Positions 23,134-35,131 of a stretch of 64,000 nucleotides of DNA are shown one piece after another (positions within the stretch are counted from its first letter, which is position 1; each line of letters starts with the position of its first letter). Source of the DNA: Xenoacremonium recifei. Taxonomy: Eukaryota; Ascomycota; Sordariomycetes; Hypocreales; Nectriaceae. The notes below the pieces were generated by a model. That model ran no database searches. It worked only from the letters and a program-made list of their open reading frames with translations, and was not told the origin of the DNA. The stretch covers positions 558,001 through 622,000 of the forward strand of contig WOFQ01000017.1 in NCBI GenBank assembly GCA_012184525.1, given 5' to 3'. Both the position numbers and the translations under genes were made by a program.

Positions 23134-25537
23134 ATGTATTTGTTGAGACTTCTTGCTCTCGTTGCTACGGCTTTCGCCGTGGTCTCTGCAAATAGGGCGT
23201 CTGTTACCGGTGTTAAGGCGCTAGTGAAGCGCCGATTACCGCAGCATGCAGACTCGTTCGTGTTTACCATCGAAAGCACCGGAGAAGGAGATATTGAGAG
23301 CTATACAGTCTCATCCAAGGAAAATGGCAAGATTTATGTCACTGGCAGTACCGTAAGCGCACTGCTCGTAGGGTATGCTTTTCCCCCAAGCTCTTGAGAG
23401 TTTCGATCTGATGCGTAGTGTATTTAGACTGCACGAATATGTCTCAAGCGTCCTTCATGTCGACATTTGGTGGTTCATAGGGAGTCAACTTGATCATGCA
23501 CCTGATCATCTACCCACACTGGCCACGCCGCTTAAGGGCTCCAGTGTTGTACCGTATCGGTATTTTGGGAACACGGGTCAGCTTTAAACATATCGAGCTA
23601 TGGTTATTAGTAGATGTCTAACCATGCTCATAGTTACCACCTCCTACACCTCCGCATTCTGGGATTGGGATGACTGGGAGCTGATGTTGGATTGGATGGC
23701 TCTCCGCGGAATCAATCTTCCCCTGGCCTGGATTGGATTTGAGAAAATCTTGATCGATGTTTTCAGCGAAATTGGCTTCACGAGCTCCCAAATTGATAGC
23801 TTCATCAGCGGACCTGCATTCCTTGCTTGGAATCATTTCGGTAATATCCAGGGATCATGGGGCAGCTCCATGCCTCGATCGTGGGTCAACGATCAGTTCG
23901 CTCTACAGCTCAAGATTATTGAGCGTATGATAGAGCTCGGAATGACTCCTGTTCTGCCCGCATTTCCTGGTTTTGTGCCAAGGTCCATCTCACAGGTCCT
24001 TCCTTCAGCCAATGTCTCTATCGGTGCCAACTGGGAGGACTTTCCGGTTCTCTACACAAACGACACGTTTCTTGATCCTCTCGACCCTCTCTTCCAAGAA
24101 CTTCAGGTCAAAATCATCTCCAAGCAGAAAGAGTATTACGGCAATGTCACCAATTTTTACACTCTTGACCAGTTCAACGAGAATGATCCCGCCTCCGGCG
24201 ATCTCACCTACTTGCAGAGTGTCAGCGAGAACACCTGGAAGTCAATCAAGGCGGCTGACCCCGAAGCTGTCTGGGTCATGCAGGGTTGGCTATTCTTCTC
24301 AAGTGAGAGCTTCTGGACAAACGACCGTGTGAAAGCGTTCTTAGATGGGGTCACGGTTGACTCTGACATGCTCATCCTGGACCTTACTTCAGAGTCGCAG
24401 CCGCAGTGGCAGCGTACAAGCTCGTTCTATGGGAAGCCCTGGGTCTGGTGTGAGCTCCATGGCTATGGAGGTAACAACGGTCTTTACGGACAGATCATGA
24501 ACGTTACTATTAATTCTACCGAGGCACTCCATAATTCTAGCAACACTCTTAGAGGCTACGGCCTGACTATGGAAGGCCTCGAGGGCAACGAGATCATGTA
24601 CAACCTTCTTCTCGATCAAGCCTGGAGCAGCACACCAATCGATACCGAGACATACTTTCACAACTGGGTATCTGCGAGGTATGGCGCAAGTGCAGTTGCA
24701 CTGCCCAAGAGCCTTCATGCCGCGTGGGAGATTCTCCGGCCAACGGTTTTCAACAACACTAATCTCACGGCTAGTGCAGTCCCGAAGGCAATTTTTGAGC
24801 TGATCCCAAGCACGTCCGGAATGACTAATAGAACGGGACATCATCCGACAGTGTTGAATTACAGTCCTGGAACTATGGTCCATGCCTGGAATCTCCTATA
24901 CCAAGCGGGCACGTACAAGCCGGAGCTTTTCTCTAACCCAGCCTACGCCTATGATATCGTTGACTGGACGCGGCAGGTGATGGCTAACTCATTCATCCGG
25001 CTATATAACGAGCTTATCGCAGCATATACCGGGTCCGGGGACCAGGAAACCATCAAGGCTCGCGGCGAAAAGCTTATTGCCTTGCTCGCCTCTCTTGACA
25101 AGGCTCTGTCCACAGACAAGAACTTCCGCCTGTCAACATGGATCACGTCGGCCCGTGCCACAGTTAACAAGGCCGATTCCGATCACAAGGGGCTTGCTGA
25201 CTTCCTTGAATATGAGGCACGGAACCAAGTGACTCTGTGGGGACCAACTGGCCAGATTTCCGACTATGCTTCCAAATCATGGAGTGGGCTTGTCTCAACC
25301 TACTACCTTCCTAGATGGCAGAAGTTTATCGACTATCTCGTTGAAACACCGACGGCCAACTATAATCAAACCCAGTTTGACAACGATTTATTGACGTGGG
25401 AGTTGACTTGGGTTAGTCAGATTATGGATACGAGCAAGCCCGATCGAGACGCGAGCTTGGGCTTGCAGAGAGTTTTAAATGACATTGTCGATGATTGGGG
25501 TTCAATTTTCTCCGAATACATAAATGGCCAACCTTAA
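23134..25537 (+). CDS. Secreted alpha-N-acetylglucosaminidase, GH89 (NAGLU-like)
   Basis: This glycoside hydrolase removes terminal alpha-linked N-acetylglucosamine. Exons are 23134-23372, 23428-23576 and 23634-25537, giving 763 residues, close to human NAGLU (743). A signal peptide is clear: MYLLRLLALVATAFAVVSA. The N-terminal domain (about residues 20-130) leads into the catalytic domain with WDWDDWELMLDWMALRGINLPLAW, AFPGFVP, YTLDQFNEND and ELHGYGGNNGLYG, all conserved in GH89. The helical C-terminal domain runs to the stop. Many N-x-S/T sites fit secretion. Splices are forced by the family block GSQLDHAP then YRYFGNTVTTSYT. No neighbour suggests a pathway; scavenging of host or microbial glycans is inference. 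Confidence 0.92.
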
Positions 25538-26251
25538 CAGAGGCATTCGAGATAGGTATATGCAGTAATATACTTAGATACCTTAAAAATAGTTTTTTTT
25601 CTTGTGAAGGACTGGAAGCTTCTCTCAAATACTTGGCTCCATATAGCACGAGGACCTTCAAGTCATACGGGCAGCACCGCCTAACACGAAGAAACACAAC
25701 TTACCCTCCTAAGTTTAATAAGAATGTACTGGGAGTTTGCATCCTGCGGTATATTTACAATTTGAGAAATTTGATAGAAGATTTCTCCATCAGAGGGAGG
25801 GCTGCGTTTCCCACCACCGCAACCGCCTATGTCATTGAATAGTTGAGGGGAAAGAATTATTTTGGGTGTGATGACAGAATAAAGGCCTCCGTGAATGCTC
25901 CGCCCCCGCTAGCTAGGAGGGCAAATTCTTACGACGCGATACGGAGTACGCTAAACGCCGAATACGCGATTATTAGTAAATGCTGCGCCCTGGACCGTGT
26001 GCCTCATGACTTTTGCGCACCGGAGGTCGAGGGCGTTTGCGTATGCCATCATAATAAATTTTAATTGCTATCAGAGCTTGAAATCCGCTCACAACTGGAC
26101 TATTTAATGACAACAACATGCCCTCGGATTTCTTTTGGTGAAGCGCAAAGTAAAAGCAGAAATTCAGCTTAGTTTGATCTCTGTCTACGCCCTGAACAAG
26201 ACCCCGAAGTTCGCTGCTAAAGACGCTAAATACACTGCACACACCCTCATC
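25538..26251. other. Intergenic region, no gene seen
   Basis: About 710 bp. It includes one copy of TACGGAGTA at 25940-25948. Short ORFs have no recognisable motif. An upstream non-coding exon of the Ysc84-like gene is possible but cannot be shown. Confidence 0.5.
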
Positions 26252-26976
26252 ATGGTTTTCTCGAAAGACTCAGGCCTCAAAAAAGATTGCGGCAAGGCAG
26301 CAAAGACACTAAAAGCCTTTTTAGGTATGTACAAGTCGACCAATGCAGAAACTGAGTTGACACATACGCAGCGAAAGGCCAGATCCCGAAGGATGTTATT
26401 GAAAATGCTAAGGGACTGGCAATCTTTACTGGGTTCAGAGCTGGCATGTATTTCGCTGGTGCCGGCGGCTCTGGGGTGATTGTTGCGCGTCTCCCGGACG
26501 GCAGTTGGTCGCCCCCTTCCGCCTTTTCGGTGCGGTCTGGAGGCATTGGCCTCGTTTATGGCGTCGATATGTACGATTGCGTTTGCGTGTTGAATACACA
26601 GGCCGCCGTTGAAGCTTACACGAAGCCCGAGTTGGAGCTCGGCGGTGTCCTTGCTCTCGCGGCAGGGCCCGTCGGCGGCACGGCTAACATTAAGCAACTT
26701 AAGCCAGTCTGGACCTATACGAAATCCCGCGGCCTCTATGGCGGATTGACGGTAGACGGCACGGTCATAAAAGAGAAGTCCGTCGTTAATGCCGACTTTT
26801 ACGGGACAACGATCACCGCTGCCAAAATCCTACGCGGGGAGGTTCAGGAGCAGGCGGAGGCGAATAAATGGCCAGTAGGTGCCAAGCAACTCGTGGAGAT
26901 ACTCAAGTTCGCGGATGGAGCGGATGCGGACGAGAGAATTGTCGGCGCGGTTGAAGGAGACGAGGATGCAGAGTAG
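26252..26976 (+). CDS. Ysc84/SYLF-domain protein
   Basis: SYLF (Ysc84) proteins bind phosphoinositides and actin patches in endocytosis. Exons are 26252-26324 and 26372-26976, giving 225 residues. The short first exon gives MVFSKDSGLKKDCGKAAKTLKAF; the intron (GTATGT...ACGCAG, 47 bp) joins it to AKGQIPKDVIENAKGLAIFTGFRAG, the start of the SYLF domain. GSGVIVARLPDGSW, SAFSVRSGGIGLVYG and GPVGG follow, all standard. The domain fills the protein and there is no SH3 or FYVE domain, as in many short fungal homologues. The gene stands alone. Confidence 0.85.
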
Positions 26977-27355
26977 TCTGGGTTGCGTCTGGGCAAACGA
27001 GGTTTGGCTGGGTTTGTTAAGAGATCGGGGGTGTTTCATTGACAGGAAGCCTGTTTAAGTCTTGGGCATCATAATAGTTAATCGCTATGGGAGGGATACG
27101 AAGCTTTGGAGTATGGTAGATAGACAATGGATCTTGAAAAATACAGCTCCCAAGTTGTAGCTCATTTGCTCCCAGGCTCGTCTCATTAGGCATGCTACGG
27201 TACGTACTTCAGTTGCCCTGCCGAATAGCGTGACGTAAACTCCGCAACTCCGTTCAAATAAGTCCGGCTGGAAGAACACAAGATCCCTCGCGGGAACCCA
27301 AAGCTTACAACTCGACATCCTCAAGGTACAAGACACAGAGAATCTCAACACCAAC
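26977..27355. other. Intergenic region, no gene seen
   Basis: About 380 bp between same-strand genes, presumed 3' UTR plus promoter. Nothing further is recognised. Confidence 0.5.
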
Positions 27356-28438
27356 ATGGTGAAGCTTCAGGTCGTTCAAGCCCACAACGCGGCCCTCAAA
27401 TCCCTGGTCCCAGGCCTTGTTGCAGTGTTCGGTAAGCCCGATGCTCAGTCCCCTTGAAGACGAAGCGTCGCTAACGGCGACTTAGTGGGTGGCACCTCCG
27501 GCATCGCCTTATCAACGGCGCTGGCCTTGGCTCGCCATACCCCTACTCCCAGCATCTACCTCGTCGGCCGCAGCCAGTCCGCTGCTGACACTGCCATCGC
27601 CACCATCAAGACTATCAATCCCTCCGCCAGTGCTACCTTTCTAAAGAGCGATATTTCGCTGCTGAAAAATGTCGATAGCGTATGCGCTGATATTGCAACG
27701 AGGGAATCGAAGGTCAACCTGCTCTTCATGACGCCAGGATATTTGACTTTCCAGGGTCGAGATGAGACAGCAGAAGGGCTGGATCGCAAGTTCTCGCTGC
27801 ACTATTACGCGCGGATGCGATTTGCTACCAATCTCATCCCGCTTTTGACTGCAGCTGCTGAAGAAAACGACGGGCTTTCCCGAGTGGTCTCCGTCTTGGA
27901 TCCCCATGCTGCCCTCCGCGGTGGCGGCTCGGGTAAGCTCGATTATTCTGATCTCAGCTTGAAGAACACCTTCAGCCTCGGCAAATGCGCGGCCCATGCC
28001 AGCGTGATGGGTGATTTCTTCATGGAGGGCATGAGCCAGCGTCACCCACGTACCTCATTCATCCACGCATATCCCTCTGCTGTAGCAACCGGAGTCATGC
28101 GGGAGCTGCCTGGTGGACGATTCCTATCAACAGTGTTTGGCCTCCTGCTACGTCCATTCATGGTTCCCATTGAAGAGAGCGGTGAGAGACACTTGTTCGC
28201 AGCAACAAGCCCACGATATCCTCCCAAGGCTGGAGTAGTACAGGCGAAGGACGTTATTGCAGTTGGAAGTGATGGTGCAAAGGGCAGTGGTTCCTATTGG
28301 CTGAGCTGGGATGATGAAGTTTTTCCGCCGAACAAGAAACTGGATAGATCGAGAGACGATGGTGCAGTTGATAAGGTACGGCAACACACCGAAGAGGTGT
28401 TTCAACGCGTGTGCGTGGAAGGCAGAACGTTCTCGTGA
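27356..28438 (+). CDS. Atypical short-chain dehydrogenase lacking catalytic Tyr/Lys
   Basis: This Rossmann-fold protein of the SDR superfamily has exons 27356-27431 and 27486-28438 (GTAAGC...CTTAG intron, 54 bp) and 342 residues. The cofactor motif is FVGGTSGIA (about residues 25-33). Where a classical SDR has Tyr-x3-Lys, this reads GKCAAHASVMGDFF, with no Tyr-x3-Lys; the Ser region is VVSVLDPHA. Such degenerate SDRs recur in fungal genomes, often near secondary-metabolite genes, and may act as pseudo-enzymes or use another acid-base. The C-terminal tail from about residue 290 (SYWLSWDDEVFPPNKK) is typical of that fungal group. No biosynthetic cluster is visible nearby. Confidence 0.82.
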
Positions 28439-29415
28439 AGAGTTTGAGGGAGGGTGCGAGTGTGCAGGGCTTCGCAGTTTGGATCTACCACTCAACTTAG
28501 TAATATCGATCAGCCATTTGCGGTGGACATTTCATGCAACTAATTGTTGCTTCCTGATGGTTGGGGAAAATGGCTTCATGTGAGCAGTCGTGCCACTTTG
28601 CATAAGAAGTTGTTTGGGGCGGTTGGCAGCGGTTGGCATAATTCGTACCAAGTGTCGGAATAAATGCATTACAAAACCGACAAGAGGCTTTGTCGGCGAA
28701 TTTGTTTGCGGCAGGGGTTAAGATTCTCAACCGCGGGAGATAGGTGTCCTTCCAGCCTGTTTCCTCAAGCATGTCTCTGAACGGACTTGGCGTGGTCTGA
28801 ACTTGACTCAACGGCGTCGCTCGACTATTTCTGGCGGAATCCTTCGGTCAAGATAGCATCACTCGGATACGCTACATCCTTGGCACAATGAGGCGTCCCG
28901 AGTAGCGAACCGATGCCACCAGTTGGTGCACCGGGAGGTTTGGCACTGAACGACAGCTAGGTATCAAAGGCGAAGCATGTTCTGCGTTACAGTTACGGTT
29001 TGCAATCAAACCTAGAAGATATTCGAACCGGATCATTGTGCGAGTTTGGAGCAACCTTCGCGTAAACCATGCGCTGAGAATGGGGTTTCGTAGCGGCTAC
29101 ATGCTTCCCCGTACTTCCCCGGGTAATAGTTCCGAAGTAGACGGCCCCAGCAATTGCTGAAGGCCAAGCAGACTATCACTTGACAGCAAGTGGCGGGGTT
29201 AACTAGCTGGCATCAAATAGAGCCACCATCGGCTACACAGATGAAAAACAAATAATTAAATACAAAAGGACCGCGGCGCGAGTCAATAATTCGGATGTCG
29301 GCAGCCAGCCTGCAGTCGAGCCGATTGTCTCCACCCCTGGCCTTTAATAAACTAACCAAGCAAAACAATCTGCACCACTATTACTCTGCCCTTTTTCAGT
29401 GTCCTTGTCGTCGCC
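28439..29415. other. Intergenic region, no gene seen
   Basis: Nearly 980 bp with only short unsupported ORFs on both strands. No repeat or RNA gene was recognised. Confidence 0.5.
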
Positions 29416-30538
29416 ATGTCCGACTACCCCCCTATGTATGCCCCAGTTTATTGTGTACCGATAGAAAAGCAGCTGATTGACGGTGCGCTATAGCCAGTAT
29501 GTCCTTGTCACGGGGGCCACGGGGTTCATTGGTGCCCACGTGGTTGATCAACTCCTCAGTCGGGGCCTCAAAGTGAGAGGTGCTACTCGCACCCTTGCCA
29601 AGGGCCATGCAATGACTCAGGTCCGGCCGCAATTTGCGTCGGCACTCGACTTTGTGGAAATCAGTGACTTTGAGAACCCGGGCTCTCTTGATCACGCCGT
29701 GAAGGGTGTAGATGCTGTGATTCATGTCGCCAGTGTAAGACCCTCCCTTCTTTCTGCGTGAACGGAATCATTTGGGGCTAACAGGTTGCCACAGCCGTTG
29801 AAATATGATACGACGGATAACGAAAAAGAACTTATAACTCCTGCAATCAACGGTGTTAAGACTATTCTCGAAGCATCCGCTAGAGGCCATGTTAGACGTG
29901 TTGTTCTAACTTCTTCATTCGCGTCCGTGATGAATGTCAACCATCAAACGCCACCGTATTTCACTTACACCGGCGATGATTGGAACCCGCAAACCTACGA
30001 AGAATCTGCAGATCCTACCACTCCGGCTCACATCGCCTATCGGGGAGCCAAGAAGTATGCCGAAAGAACCGCCTGGGATTTCGTCCAAACCCAAAAACCC
30101 GGGTTTGATCTCGTGACGCTGTGTCCATCTATGACTTTCGGCCCAGTAGTTCACCCTATTGAGAGTTCTAGCCAACTGAACGAGTCAAATGCAATGTTGT
30201 GGCAGGTTGCTCAAGGACGGCCGCTACCGAAAGCTCGGGTGCCGTTCTGGATCGACGTTCGAGACCTCGCCACGGCGCACGTGGAGGCTCTCATGCGACC
30301 AAATGCAGGCGGCAAACGTTTCATCCCAGGACCCGAAGAGAGATTCTCGTACGAGCTCGCTGCCAAGATTATTGAAGAGGAATTCGATTGGGCTAAGGGA
30401 AAGATTCGACACGAGGAGCAGGTCATTGATGAGTCACATGGAATCGATGGAGCGAAGACGGCCTGCGAGCTTGGGTTGCACTACAGAAGCTTCAGGGATA
30501 CTGTTGTCGACTTGATATCTCAAGTGTCCCATATGTAG
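29416..30538 (+). CDS. Extended SDR, dihydroflavonol-4-reductase/ketone reductase-like
   Basis: This NADP-dependent reductase of the extended SDR class has exons 29416-29435, 29494-29734 and 29795-30538, giving 334 residues. The first exon encodes only MSDYPPI; it joins to QYVLVTGATGFIGAHVVDQL, the cofactor motif. The second junction gives IHVASPLKYDT, the conserved block of this family; this needs the acceptor at 29794, not the one 15 bp upstream. The catalytic Tyr-x3-Lys is in AYRGAKKYAE. Fungal homologues reduce small ketones and aldehydes (methylglyoxal reductase/GRE2 type); the substrate here is unknown. Confidence 0.88.
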
Positions 30539-30918
30539 TGAATTAGAAATATAATCGCCAACATCTTTTTGCCGGAATTTGCTTCTCAATCTTGAGGCGA
30601 CTCCTCTGTTGAACCGCCTCTGATGCGATGATGTAGGCTGTGTTGATATCCCATACGACGAACTACAGTGTGTTTATTGGCACCTATACGTGTGATAGTT
30701 TTAGACTAAGATTGGCTATGGACAACCAGAATGATAATGCAAGGACATGAAGATGGGCACTCTGTTGAGCGACACTCGCAATGGTTCTGCTGTTCCTAGT
30801 ACTTAGTAAATAATTGAAAAGGTAATTGGTGCTCAAAACCAGTAAACTGATGACCGGCAAGATTATTTTCTCAACCACTATATATCCGTGTTCTAGATCA
30901 ATACTTGAGACCTCGACC
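30539..30918. other. Convergent spacer, no gene seen
   Basis: About 380 bp between the stops of the reductase and the first sugar transporter. It is AT-rich; presumed 3' UTRs. Confidence 0.5.
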
Positions 30919-32855
30919 CTAGACCGGTTCTATGACTGCATCCCGCATTGCCTTTTTCGCCCTATCAACTGATGTCTCGTAGGTAGCGAATTGTCTCGTC
31001 GGGACATGAAGTTCAAACATCTCGTCGAGTTCCACGTAGGACCGGTTCTTGGTCTCCGGGATGACGAACCACATTATTACTACAAACACCGCTGAAGTCG
31101 AGCCATAGAAGAAGAAGGTAGCGGAAACGCCAAAGTTGGGAGACGCAAGCATGAGCGGTGTACAGTACGTAGTGACGAGAGACAGCAGCGCAAAGGCAAG
31201 TGCACCGACATTAGCGGTCTTCGCTCGGAGAATGGCAGTCGAGCAATCCGCGAGAAAGGAGAAACCCAGGGGACCAGCAGATGAAGAGTACGCAGCAACC
31301 CAAATGCACCTTCGACGATGTTAGTGCAGTCTAGAAAAACATGGCGTATGTATGAGCTTACGAGACGGCGATAGTAGCGGAACCCGTTGCACTGTTCTTA
31401 GATAGCTTTTGGACTCCGCCAATAATGAATAATAGCGGAACCATGAAAGCGCCGCAGTAAACGAGCAACGGGCGACGACCAACCCGATCAGTGGTATAGA
31501 AACTGATAGCTACGAATGCGACGAGGACCGAATTCACGGCGACTGTAGCCAGAAAGGGTTCCTTGAGCCCAGCCTGCTGAAAGAAATATGAAGTGTACGA
31601 AAATAGCACAGGTGCACCATCCCAAAGTTGATTATTGAATGGCACAAGGGAGACAATGGTTCGACGCTATAAGGGGTTTATCATAAGCTTGTCATTTGTG
31701 CAACCAGGATGACATATACTCACAAGGTTAGTACCGCGGAAACAGTCCAGTAAAGAGACGTTCTTCTGATTAGCCGCAAGCACTCTTCCGTCCTCGATCT
31801 CCTTCAGGATAATTGAGTATTCGTGCTCGACATCAAAGTCAGGAACACCGCTATATATTTTTTTCATAATCTTCTTGGCTTTCTCGTGATTTCCTCTTTG
31901 GGCATGGAAGCGCGGAGTCTCTGGAATCAGGAGCAGGACAATGGCAGCAAGGCCAACAAATGCCCACATAGAATAGACAGCGTGACGCCAATGGTCTACT
32001 GGCATTTTCGATACGACTTGCAAAGCAATCGCTGCCGCGAAAGATCCAATAGCCCACTGATAAATATTAGAATCGGATGACACAATATCGAGGGATGGCC
32101 TGGAGAGTTACTTACAAATAGCTGATAGAAGCCGAGTGCCGCGCCACGAGCACGGGTGGGTGCAATTTCGGAGATGTAGGTTGTAGCTGTCATCTGATTG
32201 CAGCCTACTGAGAGGCCCTACACTTTGTCAGCCTATGATAGTGGCCATCTCGATTGTTCATGGTCCCTCACATTGAGGATCTTCGCAGCAAGCCAATGCT
32301 TCCAGTCAGTGGCAAACATTTCGATGAGGGCAGCGACAACCATGAAAGCCTGAACAGCCCACAAGGCGGGCTTACGGCCGAATCGATCCACAGGCCAGTT
32401 GCCAACAAGGAGAACAACGACAAGGGCGCCAGCATAAACACCTTGACACGTCAGTCGTGCAAACTCGTTGGCAGGATGAGCAAAGACTTACCACCCCAAG
32501 CCGCGACATGCTGCGAGTCAAGTGTGTATTTGCCAGTTGCGGGGTCTGCAGTGCCCATCTGCTTGATGAAGCCCGGAAGGGCCACAATGTTCCCGGGCAT
32601 CTTGTATTGGTACCCGTCACCCATGGCGCAGATGCCAACCGCAAATGAGATGGCCATGGCACGCCAATAATGCCTGAGTGTCTGCCAGAACGTCCAATTT
32701 GCCCCGTTAGACACCTCGTGTGAGTTGTCAGTCACAAAGTTGAGAGCCTTGGCGGCGTCGATGGCATTACCATCATCACCTTCGATGTGGGAGACTTCAT
32801 TCTTTTGAACATCCACCTTCACCTCGTCGGTGGTAGGGGGGTTTGGAGAAGACAT
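30919..32855 (-). CDS. MFS sugar/alpha-glucoside-type transporter
   Basis: This is a 12-TM sugar:proton symporter in the plasma membrane. Six exons are 32492-32855, 32272-32441, 32116-32217, 31724-32056, 31362-31666 and 30919-31309, joining in phase to 554 residues. Family motifs are seen: GNWPVDRFGRKPAL, APTRARGAALGFYQL, PETPRFHAQRGNHEKAKK, TTDRVGRRPLL and PETKNRSYVELDEMF. The N-terminal 60 residues are polar and acidic, as in maltose/alpha-glucoside permeases. It is divergent from the phytanoyl-CoA-dioxygenase-like gene across 580 bp, so the two may share regulation. Sugar specificity cannot be told. Confidence 0.88.
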
Positions 32856-33435
32856 TTCGATAGAAGAGATCTTGTATTTCTTCTACAGGAACTTGGCAAG
32901 TCAATCCAAAGGGTGGACCGAGACATGGTTAAAAGAACAACTCGAGGCGGAGGCAAATTACCATGACTCGTGGCCCGCGGCTGACTGTTTCCGTAAGAAC
33001 GCCCTGCCATTGGACATTCCGGGCGGCTTCAGGTCCTGGTCGGCAACATCGCTTGGGGTAGCGACGCAGCCGAACGTGCTATGCCTCAACGAGGCAGAGG
33101 ATTATGCATTTTTGGCCCGAGAACATGCGCTACGGCCGTCTAGGAGTTGTAGCCCTGTCCGAAGGATGTTGAATTAGACCAACTTTACCCAAATCCTTGG
33201 TCAACCCCGCCGGGCGCGGAACGGTGACTGCGCGGCCATCGGCGTGCGTAGCCAATAACGACAGTTTCCGAGTGGCGTGCCCCATGGGGTAAGTCGGGGT
33301 AGGCCGGGGATTGCGAGCCAATTCTTTTCGACCTGACTCGGGCTATATCTAATACTTCACCTTCCTGACGAGCCGTTGACGCATCATCCAGTTCTGAAAT
33401 ACAGCCCATATTGCTACTTTGCAGATAACCCCAGG
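32856..33435. promoter_or_regulatory. Divergent promoter, MFS / PhyH
   Basis: This 580-bp head-to-head interval separates the MFS transporter (minus) and the PhyH-type enzyme (plus). Small ORFs here are not supported. No specific operator was recognised. Confidence 0.45.
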
Positions 33436-34596
33436 ATGACCCCCCCTCCTGAAACCCCTGTGGTGATCCGCCTCTCTAATGAGGAGCGCGACTCCGGCGT
33501 TATGTCCGATCATCACCTCTACGATGCTGTCGAGGCTTTCTTCAACGACGGTTTCGTTGTTCTAGAGAATGCAGTGCATGACGACATGATTGATAGATTA
33601 AATGAGAGGATGCTCAAAGATACGGACAAACTTCTAGCAGGCGAAGGTTTATCACACTTTGCGTAAGTCACACCCGGACTACAGCATTTTAAACAAGGCT
33701 AAGAAAATGTCTGTGGCGCTGCAGCCCGCTCAACAACAAGGTAGCTGAGAATGGTGCGAAGGCCGGTGGGAACCTTTCCCAGGTTCCTCCTCTTGAGAAA
33801 GGTGATTCTTCCAGCATTCAATCATGTTTAATATCTAATGCCTATCAAGAATGGCTTGCGCCGGAAATCTTCGCCAACAAGCACGCTGCTCGCATCATAT
33901 CTTACATTCTTGGTCCTCAACCCGAGGTGCATTTTCTACGCTCAAACACCCTCCTGAACAATGATGATCGCCAGCGGGTGCATTCAGACATGCGGTTTGA
34001 GCACCCAACTCACCCTTTTGCCATTACTCAAAATGTTTGTCTGTGTGACTGCGGGCCTGAAAATGGCATGACGGAGCTGTGGCTAGGAACACAGAATACC
34101 GGTGTCGAAATTCGACCACAACTAGGTGAGCCCTTCATCGACGAGGCAGTGGTCGAAGAGAGAAGAACGATAAGGCCGCCAATATACCCTCGAGTCAAAA
34201 AGGGCTCTATCCTAGTGAGAGATTTGCGTTTGTGGTACGTCCCTAAACATCCACCCGGATGACACCGTTTTCTTTGAGGCGTTTGGTCATAGGCCACTAC
34301 TAACTATTTTCAGGCACGCCGGAATGCCTAACCCCACCAATAACGTCCGGATTCTTCTTACCATTAATTATTACGCTGGGTGGTTCAAGAATGGCGCCCT
34401 CGTTACGTTTCCGGAGTCGCTGAGGCCTCATATTGCGACCCTCGAAGATTATGCAGGCATCAAGATTGCCGCCAACTACGAGCCCGATGAGGGCTTTCAT
34501 TACCTCAACAGCCGCTTCAGTAATAACTTTAGCTCTGTCCTTCATCCCGAGGTGTGGGAGAAAATTGCGCATGTAAAAACAGCCAAGGGGTATTAA
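33436..34596 (+). CDS. Phytanoyl-CoA dioxygenase (PhyH) family oxygenase
   Basis: This is an Fe(II)/2-oxoglutarate oxygenase. Exons are 33436-33662, 33725-33801, 33850-34234 and 34314-34596, giving 323 residues, normal for the family. The iron ligands are visible: His-x-Asp in RVHSDMRF (about H146, D148) and the distal His in RLWHAGMPN (about H231), which is assembled across the third intron. An Arg shortly after (NNVRILL) fits the 2-oxoglutarate anchor. The ATG at 33436 is preferred, since upstream in-frame sequence has no ATG. Fungal members hydroxylate metabolites as well as lipids. Placement between two sugar-type transporters suggests catabolism or modification of an imported compound, which is inference. 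Confidence 0.88.
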
Positions 34597-35131
34597 ATGT
34601 AGTGACTAATCCCACGCGAGATATCACAAACGTGCGCTGAGAATCTCGTTGGTTGTCTTACCAATCCAGTGTCAAACTTATACAGGAGAGGCACAGAACC
34701 CATATAGTATAGATGTCTGTAAAATTTCATCTCTCAATCCTGGAGTTAGATCCGTACCCTCTGTCGCTCTCTGTCGCTCGTGAGTACTAAAACTGAATCA
34801 TTCTCCCAAATGTTCTCAACGGACCGAAATAATCTCACTCAAGCTTAAGTCGCCAAGAGGAGCGAAGCCCCAGTAGGCAATGGTTCCACACTTCGAGGTT
34901 TGGAATGAACTTGAATAACTTGAAATAGACTAGATAGATGTTTCAATAATCCATTCAGTTGTTCCTGTGGGTACGTTGCCAACTTGTCTCGTCAATATTC
35001 CAGGAAACAACCATCTTAGCCAACGAATAATATTAGCTTGTGGGCCAGTTGGCACTATCTCCATCATTGGAACTGGAATCCTCGAAGTAGATAAAGTCTC
35101 TTCGTGGAGAGCTGTGTGTATTCTAGCAAAA
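34597..35131. other. Convergent spacer, no gene seen
   Basis: About 535 bp between the PhyH and second MFS stops. It contains a short direct repeat (CTCTGTCGCTCTCTGTCGCTC at about 34759-34779). Nothing else is recognised. Confidence 0.5.

Noticed and set aside
28497..28811. 104-codon minus-strand ORF in the gap after the atypical SDR
   Set aside because: No motif, no partner exon and composition like surrounding non-coding DNA.
33376..33435. In-frame upstream extension of the PhyH gene
   Set aside because: There is no ATG in the extension, and the family starts near the Met at 33436.
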